Source: an uncultured Bacteroides sp.
GTDB taxonomy: Bacteria; Bacteroidota; Bacteroidia; Bacteroidales; Bacteroidaceae
Assembly: GCA_949289265.1 (NCBI GenBank)
Contig: CASENE010000087.1
Coordinates: 1-50,752 of the forward strand
Length of the DNA: 50,752 nt
Reading direction: 5' to 3'
Numbering within the stretch: position 1 is the first letter of the stretch; the number at the start of each line of letters is the position of its first letter. The position numbers were made by a program, and so were the translations under genes. Positions 17,423-26,181 of this stretch are shown here, in pieces. The notes under the pieces are model-generated. The model had not been told where the DNA came from, did not search any database, and was given only the letters and a program-made list of their open reading frames with translations.

Positions 17423-18007
17423 TTATTGTCTTTTTATCAGGTTCATGAACTCCTCGCGCGTCTTGGCCTGGTTGAACCCGCCCGAGAAGTCGGAAGTCGT
17501 GGTGATGGCATTCTGCTTCTCCACGCCGCGCATCTGCATGCACATGTGCTTGGCCTCCACCACCACCATCACGCCCAGCGGATTGAGCGTCTCCTGGATG
17601 CACTCCTTGATTTGCAGCGTCATGCGCTCCTGCACCTGCAGGCGGTGCGAGAAGATGTCCACCACGCGGGCAATCTTGCTGAGGCCTGTGATATACCCGT
17701 TGGGGATGTAGGCCACATGCGCCTTGCCATAGAAAGGAAGCATATGATGCTCGCACAGCGAAAAGAAATCAATGTCCTTCACAATGACCATCTGGTTGTA
17801 GTCTTCCCTGAACTTGGCCGAACGCAACACCTCGTGCGGGTCCATGGCATAACCGCCGGTCAGCGTCAGCATGGCCTTGGCCACACGTTCGGGTGTCTTC
17901 AGCAATCCTTCGCGGGAAGGGTCTTCGCCCAAAAGGGTCAGGATGCGGTGATAATGTTCTTTCAGTTCGTCCAAATAAGGCGACGAGATTTCTTCTTTTC
18001 CTAACAT
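17423..18007 (-). CDS. folE: GTP cyclohydrolase I
   Basis: Converts GTP to 7,8-dihydroneopterin triphosphate, the first step of folate (and queuosine precursor) synthesis. The 194-aa protein has the zinc site as C85, H88 (in [10 protein letters not shown]) and C156 (in HMCMQMRG), the fold motif [20 protein letters not shown], and the C-terminal [10 protein letters not shown]. Length is normal for the bacterial enzyme. It follows the SPOR-protein gene by 101 bases on the same strand and may be the last gene of the DUF1599-DoxX-tpiA-SPOR-folE run. It converges with mazG. Confidence 0.96.
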   Translation of the reverse strand: MLGKEEISSPYLDELKEHYHRILTLLGEDPSREGLLKTPERVAKAMLTLTGGYAMDPHEVLRSAKFREDYNQMVIVKDIDFFSLCEHHMLPFYGKAHVAYIPNGYITGLSKIARVVDIFSHRLQVQERMTLQIKECIQETLNPLGVMVVVEAKHMCMQMRGVEKQNAITTTSDFSGGFNQAKTREEFMNLIKRQ

Positions 18008-18108
18008 GATGCAAGAGTTTATATAAAACAGTACAAAGTGTATTCAAATCCGTTGGATTCTTCCAAGAGTTTCCGACAGGCCGTATCCCCGCCAGTCTTC
18101 CGCTGTTC

Positions 18109-18573
18109 CTAAAGGGGAATGTTGATTTGCTCCCTTACGATGGACACGGCTTTAAAGTCGCCTCCCAAGGCACGCAACTGGCGCATGACGGCATCAGCCT
18201 CTTCGATGCTGCTGAAATCGCCCGCCCTGCAAAGCCAGCGGGGAGGATTGAAGGAGGTGTAAACCGGCAGGTCGGGGAAGAGTTCCTTGACGCGGACGCC
18301 CATCTCATGGGCCTTGTTCTTGGCCGCACGGGTATTGTTGCCGGCATATACCTGCACGCGATAGCCGGACTTCTTAAGCATGCGCGTGCCATCCGCGCCC
18401 ACCGGCACGGCATCCGAACCCACCAGCGCCGCAATACGGGCATCCTGATGAATGGTCACCTTGCCCTGGCCCGGCACATCACGCTGCAGGCTTTGCAGAA
18501 TACTGTTGTTCTGTGCCGACGCATAAGCCACCGACAGGGCACACAGGAAGAGAAATAAGAGATGTTTCTTCAT
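18109..18573 (-). CDS. Small exported SPOR-domain protein
   Basis: The start at 18573 (MKKHLLFLFLCALSVAYASAQ, 154 aa) gives a clean signal peptide with cleavage near residue 21; the frame stays open further upstream. The C-terminal half (about residues 75-150) is a SPOR/sporulation-related repeat: SGYRVQVYAGNNTRAAKNKA, VKELFPDLPVYTSFNPPRWLCRAGDFSSIEEA and MRQLRALGGDFKAVSIV. SPOR domains bind denuded glycan strands of septal peptidoglycan in known cases, so a periplasmic cell-wall role is likely. It lies between tpiA and folE on the same strand, an arrangement that I believe is conserved in Bacteroides. No catalytic domain is present. Confidence 0.85.
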   Translation of the reverse strand: MKKHLLFLFLCALSVAYASAQNNSILQSLQRDVPGQGKVTIHQDARIAALVGSDAVPVGADGTRMLKKSGYRVQVYAGNNTRAAKNKAHEMGVRVKELFPDLPVYTSFNPPRWLCRAGDFSSIEEADAVMRQLRALGGDFKAVSIVREQINIPL

Positions 18574-18696
18574 ACCATCTACTACGATGAGGAATCTGTG
18601 ATACAAGAAAAGCAAAAGAATGAAGAACAAACAACAAAGTCCGGCAAGACCGCCCTCCTTCATTCTCCGTTCTTCATTCTCTGCTTGCCCAAAGGC

Positions 18697-19452
18697 TTAG
18701 TTGAAGGCGTCGATGATGCCCTTGAAGTCAGCAGCCTTCAGTGCGGCGCCACCAATCAGGCCGCCGTCCACGTCGGGATTGGCAAAGAGTTCCTTGGCAT
18801 TGGAGGGTTTGCAGCTGCCGCCGTAGAGGATGGAGCAGTTGTCGGCCACTTCCTTGCCATACTTCTCGGCCACCTGAGAGCGGATGAAGGCATGAATCTC
18901 TTGTGCCTGCTCGGGGGTAGCAGTCTTGCCCGTACCGATGGCCCAAACGGGTTCGTAGGCCAGGATAATCTTCGAGAAGTCCTCAGCCGAGAGGGAGAAG
19001 ACAGAAGCCAACTGGGCAGCAACGACTTCGTTCTGCTTGCCGGCTTCGCGCTCTTCCAGCACCTCGCCGATGCAGAAGATAGGAGTCAGGCCATGAGCCA
19101 GAGCCAGCTTCACCTTCTCTTCCAGAATTTCCACCGTCTCGTGGTAGTAGGCACGACGCTCGGAGTGACCCAGGATGACATACTTGGCACCCGTCGAAGC
19201 AACCATGGCGGCAGAAACTTCGCCCGTGTAAGCGCCCGATTCCTTGTCGGCACAGTTCTCTGCGCCCACACCGATCTTGGCGGGGTCTACCAACGGAGTC
19301 ACCGAAGCCAGGTGAATGAACGGCGTGCAGATGATAACGTCGCAGTTGGGCTTCTCGTTAGCCAGCATTTCGTTGAGTTCTTTTGCCAGAGCAATCCCCT
19401 CTTGGAGAGTCTTGTTCATTTTCCAGTTTCCTGCTACAATGTTCTTTCTCAT
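18697..19452 (-). CDS. tpiA: Triosephosphate isomerase
   Basis: Interconverts glyceraldehyde-3-phosphate and dihydroxyacetone phosphate in glycolysis and gluconeogenesis. The 251-aa protein has the expected active-site residues N9 and K11 (AGNWKMNKT), H96 (ILGHSERR) and E167 ([18 protein letters not shown], which continues into loop 6), plus the phosphate-binding [10 protein letters not shown] and GGLIGGAAL. It is 20 bases downstream of the DoxX-like gene on the same strand and 123 bases upstream of the SPOR gene. Confidence 0.97.
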   Translation of the reverse strand: MRKNIVAGNWKMNKTLQEGIALAKELNEMLANEKPNCDVIICTPFIHLASVTPLVDPAKIGVGAENCADKESGAYTGEVSAAMVASTGAKYVILGHSERRAYYHETVEILEEKVKLALAHGLTPIFCIGEVLEEREAGKQNEVVAAQLASVFSLSAEDFSKIILAYEPVWAIGTGKTATPEQAQEIHAFIRSQVAEKYGKEVADNCSILYGGSCKPSNAKELFANPDVDGGLIGGAALKAADFKGIIDAFN

Positions 19453-19472
19453 AATTGTTTTATATTAAAGGG

Positions 19473-20789
19473 TTAATGAATGTTCGCTTCTCCCTGTCCG
19501 GCGACGATGCGCCGCTCGCGCCGTTTCACCACCAGCACATCAAGCGCAATGACCAACAGCAATGGGACGATGAACCAAAGCAAGACGTAGCCCATAGTGC
19601 GTACGTCGCTCACCGGTTTCTGCTTCCCCAAGGGTAATTTGTCCAGACTGTCCGTCAGCACGTATTCATCGGGCAGGCTGTTGTCGCTCCACTTGTTCAG
19701 AATGGTTCCGTTCCTTAGCAAGAGTAAGCCGGGATTCGAGCGGATGATGGTCTTCAGCGTTATGTCATCCACGATACCGAAAGGATATTCGCCTCCCGTG
19801 CGGTCACTCCACAACTCGATGGCCTCTCGCGAGGAAGAGGTCAGGGCATAAAAGCCGTAGCCATGCTCCACGCTGTAATCATAGACTTCGTTGATCAGGT
19901 CGATATTGCCATCGTCGGCTTCCTCCACCCGCGGCATCACCAACAGGAAGACATAATTCGAGTCGGACAGGATGCGCTCTGTCAGGTCGTCGCCCGTCTC
20001 CAGGTCTGCGATGCTGAAATCCTGTATGGGAGGCTCGTATCCTTTCTCCAACAAGACCGAACGGGCCTCCACAAATACCCACGTACTGTCTTCATAGGGA
20101 TAGTTTTCGGTTGTAAAGTCCTTTGTCTCGCCGTCTTTCTGCAGGACGAAACGAGTCTCGAATAAGCTGGGCTTAGCCCCTTCGGGTATAGCCATTGCCG
20201 AAGGGATGTTCACTCCAATCTTATAAGGACGGAAATCGAGGACAGGCAGGTAATGCAGACAATAGAAAGTCAGGACAAAGATAAACAAGAAGGTGTACAT
20301 GGACATCATCCATTCCAGTTTCGGAGTCACAAAACGCGCCATCAGTTTCCGCCCCTTGAACACGACGATGGCAGCCACCAGCAATACCACGTTCTTCGCA
20401 AACGTCTGCCAGTTGGTCAGCACCCAGGCATCACCAAAACAGCCACAGTCGGCTACGGGATTGAACAAGGCAAGATACAACGTCAAAGGGGTCATGAAAG
20501 CCATCATGAGCAAAGCCACGAATGCGGCAGCACTCCGCCTTATGCCCAAGCACAAGAAGATGCCCACACAAAACTCGACGGCCGACAGTCCTATGCCAGA
20601 CAGCAGGGAGAAAATGGGATGAACCAACGCACCCAGCCCGAAGGCCTCCAGATAGTCCTGGATTTTATAAAAGAAGCCCAGCGGGTCTACCGACTTGACG
20701 AAGCCGGAGAAGATGAAAGTGATGCCCAGCACGAAGCGGCATACGTTGACCGCCACCTTCCGAATGATATGTCGCTTGTCAGTCTCCAA
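19473..20789 (-). CDS. DoxX/MauE-like membrane protein with C-terminal extracytoplasmic domain
   Basis: The 438-aa protein begins with a DoxX/MauE-type four-helix membrane module (residues about 12-160; FVLGITFIFSGFVKSVDPLG, then helices at about 55-75, 85-105 and 125-145). It contains the conserved VADCGCFGDAW loop often found in this group, a motif linked to redox or disulfide chemistry in MauE relatives. A further helix lies near 170-190, and residues about 195-385 form a soluble, probably periplasmic domain, followed by a last helix (TMGYVLLWFIVPLLLVIALD) near the C-terminus. Bacteroides encode such proteins next to tpiA; their function is not established to my knowledge. The start overlaps the end of the DUF1599 gene by 11 bases, indicating translational coupling. 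Confidence 0.75.
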   Translation of the reverse strand: METDKRHIIRKVAVNVCRFVLGITFIFSGFVKSVDPLGFFYKIQDYLEAFGLGALVHPIFSLLSGIGLSAVEFCVGIFLCLGIRRSAAAFVALLMMAFMTPLTLYLALFNPVADCGCFGDAWVLTNWQTFAKNVVLLVAAIVVFKGRKLMARFVTPKLEWMMSMYTFLFIFVLTFYCLHYLPVLDFRPYKIGVNIPSAMAIPEGAKPSLFETRFVLQKDGETKDFTTENYPYEDSTWVFVEARSVLLEKGYEPPIQDFSIADLETGDDLTERILSDSNYVFLLVMPRVEEADDGNIDLINEVYDYSVEHGYGFYALTSSSREAIELWSDRTGGEYPFGIVDDITLKTIIRSNPGLLLLRNGTILNKWSDNSLPDEYVLTDSLDKLPLGKQKPVSDVRTMGYVLLWFIVPLLLVIALDVLVVKRRERRIVAGQGEANIH

Positions 20790-21321
20790 ATTCTATCTTT
20801 ATCAAAGCAAATACTGAATAATTAATCATATCCATGTAATTGGCATCCACGCCTTCCGACACCAGCGTCTGGCCGGCCAATGCCTCAATCTGCTTGGTAC
20901 GATACAGTTTCATCAGAATCAGGTCGGTGTACGAACTGATGCGCATGCCGCGCCAGGCTTCGTCGTAATCGTGGTTTTTAGCCAACATCAACTCCAGAGA
21001 GGCTTTGGCATATTTGTCATAGAGAGCCAGGGCCTCGTCGTTGGAGATATCGGCCTTGTCGGCGTAGCCCAACTCCAACTGGATAAGCCCAATGATGCCG
21101 TAGTTGACTATGGCCATAAACTCGGGACGGATGCCCTCGTCCACCATAGCCACTCCCTTCACCTCGATGCTGCGGATGCGGTTGGCCTTGATGAAGAGCT
21201 GGTCGGTCACCGACACTGGACGCAGGATGCGCCAAGCCGGGCCATAGTCGTGCAGCTTCTTGGCAAACAAATCACGACAGAGGGCTATCACATGTTCAAA
21301 CTGTTGTTTGGTATCTTTCAT
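20779..21321 (-). CDS. DUF1599 protein with internal duplication
   Basis: The chosen start is 21321 (MKDTKQQFEHVIALCRD, 180 aa); an in-frame ATG at 21333 adds only four residues. The protein is a tandem duplication. FAKKLHDYGPAWRILRPVSV (first copy) matches LAKNHDYDEAWRGMRISSY (second), and ANRIRSIEVKGVAMVDEG matches LYRTKQIEALAGQTLVSEG. Likewise VNYGIIGLIQLELG matches INYSVFALIKIEFG. This two-copy DUF1599 layout is typical of Bacteroidetes. DUF1599-like domains have been linked to nucleotide-modification gene clusters in phages, but a function here is not known. It is the first gene of the five-gene minus-strand run, with a perfect promoter element upstream. Confidence 0.85.
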   Translation of the reverse strand: MKDTKQQFEHVIALCRDLFAKKLHDYGPAWRILRPVSVTDQLFIKANRIRSIEVKGVAMVDEGIRPEFMAIVNYGIIGLIQLELGYADKADISNDEALALYDKYAKASLELMLAKNHDYDEAWRGMRISSYTDLILMKLYRTKQIEALAGQTLVSEGVDANYMDMINYSVFALIKIEFGD

Positions 21322-21341
21322 AATCCACGGCAAATGTCGTG

Positions 21342-21349
21342 CAAAGGTA
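21342..21349 (-). promoter_or_regulatory. -7 element of the DUF1599-DoxX-tpiA promoter
   Basis: Minus strand reads TACCTTTG, an exact TAnnTTTG match, 20 bases upstream of the start codon at 21321. Confidence 0.6.
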
Positions 21350-21372
21350 GGAATAATTATGGGGAAAAAGAA

Positions 21373-21408
21373 AAGAGGGCACTTTAAATTATATGAAAGT
21401 ACCCTCTT
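21373..21408 (-). terminator. Terminator of the M23 endopeptidase gene
   Basis: AAGAGGG-ACTTT (21373-21385) pairs with AAAGT-CCCTCTT (21396-21408) around one internal mismatch. On the minus strand the stem is followed by TTTCTTTTTCCCC. It lies 23 bases after the M23 stop codon. Confidence 0.7.
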
Positions 21409-21431
21409 CTGCGGTATGATTGTCTACGTTT

Positions 21432-22292
21432 TTAGGAGCATCGCAACACTTGTCCAGGGCGGAGCACCGTGCGGCGCGTGATGCGGTTCAGCTTGCACAA
21501 CTGGCTGACGGTGGTTCCCTGCTTTTGGGCTATCTTCGACAGCGTATCGCCGCGTTTCACTTTATAGAACAGTCCCTTGCGGGTCGTAGCCTTCTTGTCG
21601 GCGCCCTTATCCTTGTGGAAGGTATAGGTATCGGCCACGATATCCTGCTTCTCGAAGTCGAACATCAGGGCAGGATTCAGCGGAATGCCCAGGAAACGGG
21701 TCTCGAAATGCAGGTGCGACCCCGTGGAACGTCCCGTATTGCCGCCCAAGGCGATGGGTTCGCCGGCCTTCACCAGCTGGTCTACCTCGACAAGCTGCTT
21801 GGACAAGTGTCCGTAGACCGTCTCCAGCCCGTTGTCATGACGAATGACCACGTATTTGCCGTAGCCACGACGCCCCTGATTCTTCACCACGCGCACCTTC
21901 CCGTCGAATGCCGCACGGATGGTGTCGCCCACGTAAACCTTGACATCCAGACCATAATGCCCGCGGCGACGACGGGGACGATAGCCGAAGATGTCGGTGA
22001 TGCGGGTATGCTCGGTGGGCATGCAGAAACCGGTGAGGTCGAAAGTATAAGAGTCTGGAACGATGGCATCTTTGTAGCCCACGGTCTCGTTGTTCCAAGT
22101 GGGATAGATGTCGAAGGCGGGATAGAGGGATTGTTCTACGCGGATTTGCTTTTGGAGGGCCAAAGAGTCCACGCTCTTCAGCTTGCGGTCTATGGGGGCT
22201 TGGCGAGCTATGAGGTCTTGCGACTGGACGTTGAGGCCACACAAGGTCAACGCCGCCAGGCATAGGGTCGTTTTAATAAAGGGCAATTTCAT
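21432..22292 (-). CDS. Secreted M23 peptidoglycan endopeptidase with LysM domain
   Basis: Probable periplasmic peptidoglycan hydrolase. The start at 22292 gives MKLPFIKTTLCLAALTLCGLNVQSQ, a signal peptide (286 aa in all). The M23/LytM domain lies at about 85-215, with zinc ligands H112 and D116 in GHYGLDVKV and the HLHFE motif at 193-197. A LysM glycan-binding module occupies about 241-285 (FYKVKRGDTLSKIAQKQG, CKLNRITRRTVLRPGQVL). All catalytic residues appear present, so it should be an active enzyme rather than an EnvC-type activator. It is monocistronic, with its own promoter and terminator. Confidence 0.9.
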   Translation of the reverse strand: MKLPFIKTTLCLAALTLCGLNVQSQDLIARQAPIDRKLKSVDSLALQKQIRVEQSLYPAFDIYPTWNNETVGYKDAIVPDSYTFDLTGFCMPTEHTRITDIFGYRPRRRRGHYGLDVKVYVGDTIRAAFDGKVRVVKNQGRRGYGKYVVIRHDNGLETVYGHLSKQLVEVDQLVKAGEPIALGGNTGRSTGSHLHFETRFLGIPLNPALMFDFEKQDIVADTYTFHKDKGADKKATTRKGLFYKVKRGDTLSKIAQKQGTTVSQLCKLNRITRRTVLRPGQVLRCS

Positions 22293-22363
22293 TCGTTCTG
22301 TCTTTCTTCTGTTAGCTGGTCGTGTCGCCCCCGCTGCAAAGGAGGGCTGCAAAAAATTTTCTC

Positions 22364-22371
22364 CAAAGATA
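22364..22371 (-). promoter_or_regulatory. -7 element of the M23 gene promoter
   Basis: Minus strand reads TATCTTTG, an exact TAnnTTTG match, about 71 bases upstream of the start codon at 22292. Confidence 0.55.
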
Positions 22372-22570
22372 ACACATCTGCCTGATACCGTGAACCGTTG
22401 CTTAACTTTTTTTATCTTTAAGCCTCCCCCATTCCGCCCGAATCATCCCTAACCTACTATAAGATAAGCGGATACGCAAAACATGTTTTACAACACATTC
22501 TTACTCCGCCACCCGCCCACTGCCGCCCGAACATTCCAAAGACAGGACACCAACATACAGGAACGGGACA

Positions 22571-24667
22571 TCAGCTGATGGCAGCCCAGTTGACATTGGT
22601 CTTGCGCAGGGCCTTCAGCCGCCGCCAGAGGACAGCGTTTTCCGGCAGAGTACCGTCCGGATCGTCCTCCACCACCCGACCGGCGGCCTCGCGCGCCAGT
22701 TGCAGCAGTTGCCCGTCGCGGGCCAAGTCGGCAATCTTCAGGTCGAAGGCCACTCCGCTCTGCTGCGTACCCTCCAGGTCGCCCGGCCCCCGCAGCTTGA
22801 GGTCGGCCTCGGCAATCTCGAACCCGTCGTTGGTGCGCACCATGATTTCCAACCGCTTGCGCGTGTCTTGCGCCAACTTGTAGCCGGTGACAAGGATGCA
22901 ATAAGACTGCTCGGCGCCGCGCCCCACTCGTCCGCGCAACTGGTGCAACTGGGCGAGTCCGAAGCGTTCGGCGTTTTCGATGACCATGACAGAAGCGTTC
23001 GGGACATTGACGCCGACCTCTATCACCGTGGTGGCCACCATGATTTGGGCCGCGCCGGACGCGAAGAGCTGCATCTGCGCGTCTTTCTCGGCAGCCTTCA
23101 TCTGCCCGTGCACCTTGCAGACGGTGCAGTCGGGAAAGGCGGCCCGGATGCGTTCGTATCCCTCTTCCACGTTCCGCAGGTCCATCTTCTCGCTTTCCTT
23201 GACCAGCGGATAGACGATGTAGACCTGCCGCCCCAGGTCTATCTGCTTGCGGAGGGAGCGATGGAGGCTTTCGCGGCGGTTGTCGTACTGATGGATGGTG
23301 ACGATGGGTTTGCGCCCGGGCGGCAGTTCGTCGATGACGGACACGTCCAGGTCGCCGTAGAGCGTCATGGCCAGGGTGCGGGGAATGGGCGTGGCGGTCA
23401 TCACCAACACATGGGGCGGCCGTTCGCTCTTGGTCCAGAGGCGCGAGCGTTGCTCCACGCCGAAGCGGTGCTGCTCGTCGATGACGGCCATGCCCAGCGA
23501 CGCGAAGCTCACCGCATCTTCTATCAGGGCATGCGTGCCCACCAGGATGCGCACCCCGCCCGCCTGCAGCCCTGCCAGGATGTCCGCCCGGCGTTTGCCC
23601 TTGACCGAGCCGGTGAGCAGCTCGACGCGGATGTCCATCCCCTCCAGGAAGCGGCAAATGGTGTCGTAGTGCTGGTTGGCCAGGATTTCGGTGGGCGCCA
23701 TGAGGCAGGCCTGGTATCCGTTGTCCAGGGCTATCAGCATGCTCATCAGCGCTACCAGGGTCTTCCCGCTGCCCACATCCCCTTGCAGCAGCCGGTTCAT
23801 CTGCCGCCCCGAGCCCAGGTCGCGCCGGATTTCCTTGAGCACACGCTTCTGGGCGCCGGTCAGCTCGAAAGGCAGGTTGCGGGTGTAGAAGGTGTTGAAT
23901 ACGTCCCCCACCTTCCGGAAGACGTTGCCCCGGTAGCGCCGCTGGCGGTCGCGGGCGTAGCGCAAGATGTTGAGCTGCACGTAGAACAGTTCTTCAAACT
24001 TCAGGCGGTATTGCGCCTTGCGCAGCAGGTCGGCGTTGGCAGGAAAATGGATGTTGCGCAGGGCGTCGGTCAGCGACATCAGATGATGCGCGGCCAGGAT
24101 GGGGGGCGTAAGCGTCTCGGGCAACGGCTCGGACACCTGCGCCAAGAGGGTGGACATCATCTGCTCGATGGCCCTCGAGTTGAGGAAGCCCCGCTTCATC
24201 CGCTCCGTCGTATTGTAATAAGGTTGCAGGCCGACGGCCGAGAGCTTCAGTTCCGACACTTCGTCGATGTCCGGGTGCGCGATGTTGAAGCGGCCGTTGA
24301 AAAGGGTGGGTTTGCCAAAGACAATGTATTCCTTGTGCACCTTGTATTTGCCCGTCACGTATTTTATGCCCTGAAACCACACCAAGTCCACCACGCCCGT
24401 CCCGTCCGAGAAGTGGGCCACCAGCCGCCTGCCCCTGCCCTCGCCCGTCAGTTCCGTGCCCAGGATTTCGCCCTTCAACTGGATGTAGGGCATCGAACCG
24501 TTCACCTCGCGGATGCTGTAGATGCGGCTCCGGTCGACATACTTATAGGGGAAGTAGCAGAGCAGGTCGTACATCGAACGGATGCCCAACTCCTTGTCGA
24601 GCAACGCTGCCCGCTGGGGGCCCACGCCCGAGAGGAACTTGATGTCACGCGTAGTCAGGTCGTACAT
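22571..24667 (-). CDS. recG: ATP-dependent DNA helicase RecG
   Basis: Branch-migration helicase that remodels stalled replication forks and R-loops. The 698-aa protein has an N-terminal wedge/OB region (about 1-240; GVGPQRAALLDKELGI at the start is HhH-like). It then has the helicase core: Walker A GDVGSGKT near residue 296, motif Ia MAPTEILANQHY, motif II IDEQHRFGVEQR near 393, motif III VMTATPIPRTLAM and motif VI QLRGRVGRGAEQSYC. The RecG C-terminal signature (RLEIMVRTNDGFEIAEADLKLRGPGDLEGTQQSG, positions about 602-635) is intact. It follows ispD by 8 bases, so the two are probably co-transcribed. Confidence 0.97.
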   Translation of the reverse strand: MYDLTTRDIKFLSGVGPQRAALLDKELGIRSMYDLLCYFPYKYVDRSRIYSIREVNGSMPYIQLKGEILGTELTGEGRGRRLVAHFSDGTGVVDLVWFQGIKYVTGKYKVHKEYIVFGKPTLFNGRFNIAHPDIDEVSELKLSAVGLQPYYNTTERMKRGFLNSRAIEQMMSTLLAQVSEPLPETLTPPILAAHHLMSLTDALRNIHFPANADLLRKAQYRLKFEELFYVQLNILRYARDRQRRYRGNVFRKVGDVFNTFYTRNLPFELTGAQKRVLKEIRRDLGSGRQMNRLLQGDVGSGKTLVALMSMLIALDNGYQACLMAPTEILANQHYDTICRFLEGMDIRVELLTGSVKGKRRADILAGLQAGGVRILVGTHALIEDAVSFASLGMAVIDEQHRFGVEQRSRLWTKSERPPHVLVMTATPIPRTLAMTLYGDLDVSVIDELPPGRKPIVTIHQYDNRRESLHRSLRKQIDLGRQVYIVYPLVKESEKMDLRNVEEGYERIRAAFPDCTVCKVHGQMKAAEKDAQMQLFASGAAQIMVATTVIEVGVNVPNASVMVIENAERFGLAQLHQLRGRVGRGAEQSYCILVTGYKLAQDTRKRLEIMVRTNDGFEIAEADLKLRGPGDLEGTQQSGVAFDLKIADLARDGQLLQLAREAAGRVVEDDPDGTLPENAVLWRRLKALRKTNVNWAAIS

Positions 24668-24675
24668 AGGAGGGA

Positions 24676-25335
24676 TTACAAGAGGGCGGCGGCCACTTTC
24701 AGGTCGAAGGGGGTGGTGATTTTGATGTTCTCGCGGTTGCCCTCGGTCAGGGTGACGGGCACGCCCCAGGCCTCCACCACCGAAGCGTCGTCGGTAAAGG
24801 CAGGCGTGTAAGGCATGTCGTAGGCCTGCTTCAGCACCTCCGCGTCAAACACCTGCGGGGTCTGCACCAAGCGGTAGGCGTCGCGGTCGACGGTCTGGCT
24901 GCCGCCGGCGTCGGTCAGCCGGCGGACGGTCTCCACCACCTTCACCACGGGCACCACGGCCAACTCGGCAGCCGCCAGGGCGAAGCAGCGGGCAATGACT
25001 TCTTGCGACACGAACGGGCGCACCCCGTCGTGCACGGCCACCAGGCCCGGCCCGTCCACCAGGGCCAAACCGTTGCGCACGGAGTGAAAACGCGTCTCCC
25101 CGCCGTCGGCTATGCGGTGGGGGATGGTGAAGCGGTGTTCCGCGCACAACTCTTGCCAGTAGCCCTGCTGCTCAGGCGGAAGCACCAATATGATTTGTAT
25201 ATCCCGGCTGTAAGCATAGAATGCCTCCAGCGTGCGCATCAGCACCGGCTTCCCTCCCACCGGCAGAAACTGCTTGGGGATGTCCGTGCCCATGCGCAAG
25301 CCTTTTCCACCGGCCACTATCAGCACATATTCCAT
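24676..25335 (-). CDS. ispD: 2-C-methyl-D-erythritol 4-phosphate cytidylyltransferase
   Basis: Third step of the MEP isoprenoid pathway: MEP plus CTP gives CDP-ME. The 219-aa protein has the nucleotide-binding [18 protein letters not shown] at residues 7-24, [11 protein letters not shown] near 105-115, [10 protein letters not shown], and [14 protein letters not shown] followed by [14 protein letters not shown] at the end. All are hallmark IspD motifs. A related CDP-ribitol synthase is the main alternative, but the context and motif set favour IspD. It heads a two-gene unit with recG. The AT-rich 21-bp repeat array lies about 110 bases upstream. Confidence 0.94.
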   Translation of the reverse strand: MEYVLIVAGGKGLRMGTDIPKQFLPVGGKPVLMRTLEAFYAYSRDIQIILVLPPEQQGYWQELCAEHRFTIPHRIADGGETRFHSVRNGLALVDGPGLVAVHDGVRPFVSQEVIARCFALAAAELAVVPVVKVVETVRRLTDAGGSQTVDRDAYRLVQTPQVFDAEVLKQAYDMPYTPAFTDDASVVEAWGVPVTLTEGNRENIKITTPFDLKVAAALL

Positions 25336-25443
25336 AACATCTTTCTTATTCTCAGGATGACGCGGGCCCGATGCGAACGGAAGTTGTCCCCTTCCCGCCG
25401 GGAAAAGGCCCCAACCCGCGGCAAAAAGTCCGCTATCTGAAAC

Positions 25444-25541
25444 AAAAACTATAAATTTAGGCTGGATTTATGTAAATCTAACCTGGATTTATGTAAATTC
25501 AGGCTGAATTTATGTAAATCCAGCCTAAATTTATAGTTTTT
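25444..25541. repeat. AT-rich 21-bp tandem/inverted repeat (array B)
   Basis: ATTTATGTAAAT occurs three times at exactly 21-base spacing (25466, 25487, 25508), separated by CTAACCTGG and TCAGGCTGA. The outermost 27 bases (25444-25470 and 25515-25541) are perfect inverted repeats. It lies between the DJ-1 stop codon and ispD, both on the minus strand. It could serve as a terminator for the DJ-1 operon and looks like an AT-rich relative of the 22-bp arrays elsewhere in the window. Confidence 0.9.
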
Positions 25542-25620
25542 CTAAAACAATGACGACTTTTCCCCTCGGCTTCTGCCGACTTCCTGACGGGAAACGGGGA
25601 AAATCTTCGCCCTGTCCGGC

Positions 25621-26169
25621 TCAACGCAGGCACATAGCTTCTTCCAGCTCCTTCACCTTCTCCTTGCCGCGCAAGTGCTCCACCAAGGCCAAGGCGAACT
25701 TCATGCAAGCGCCGGGGCCTTTGCCGGTGATGATGTTGCCGTCCTTCTCCACCATGCTGCCCGTATATTCGGCCCCTTCCAGGTATTTGTCGAAGCCCGG
25801 ATAGCACGTAGCCTTCTTGCCTTTCAGCAGGCCCAATTTGCCGAACACCATGGGCGCGGCGCAAATGGCGGCAATGTTCTTGCCCTCGCCGGCAAAGCGC
25901 GTCAGCAGCTTACCCAGACCTTCGTGCTCGGCCAGCGTCGTGGCGCCGGGCAGTCCGCCGGGCAACACCAGCATTTCGGCGTCAAAGAAATCGCAGTTCA
26001 CGAAGTTCTTGTCGCACAACACGGGCACCCCGTGGGCGCCTCTCACGATTTCGTCGTCGGTCACGGTCACCATCTGCACCGGCACGCCGGCACGCTTGAG
26101 GATATCTACCGCAGCAAAGGCTTCCATTTCTTCAAAGCCATCGGCAAAGAAAACATAAACTGTACCCAT
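25621..26169 (-). CDS. DJ-1/PfpI family protein (YajL-like)
   Basis: The 182-aa protein belongs to the DJ-1/ThiJ/PfpI superfamily. It has the nucleophile elbow AAICAAPMVFGK with C103, and the acidic partner E16 in GFEEMEAF, the position of E18 in human DJ-1. Other family signatures are MLVLPGGLPGATTL and KKATCYPGFDKYL. Closest characterised relatives are DJ-1 and YajL, implicated in oxidative and carbonyl stress protection; claims of deglycase activity for the family are disputed. It starts 12 bases after the tonB stop codon and is probably the last gene of the pdxJ-exbB-exbD-tonB transcript. The functional link with TonB is unclear. Confidence 0.92.
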   Translation of the reverse strand: MGTVYVFFADGFEEMEAFAAVDILKRAGVPVQMVTVTDDEIVRGAHGVPVLCDKNFVNCDFFDAEMLVLPGGLPGATTLAEHEGLGKLLTRFAGEGKNIAAICAAPMVFGKLGLLKGKKATCYPGFDKYLEGAEYTGSMVEKDGNIITGKGPGACMKFALALVEHLRGKEKVKELEEAMCLR

Positions 26170-26181
26170 AAATCAATTCTC

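Noticed and set aside
22700-24811. 703-codon plus-strand open frame opposite recG
   Set aside because: Antisense shadow of recG with no domain; composition typical of a non-coding frame.
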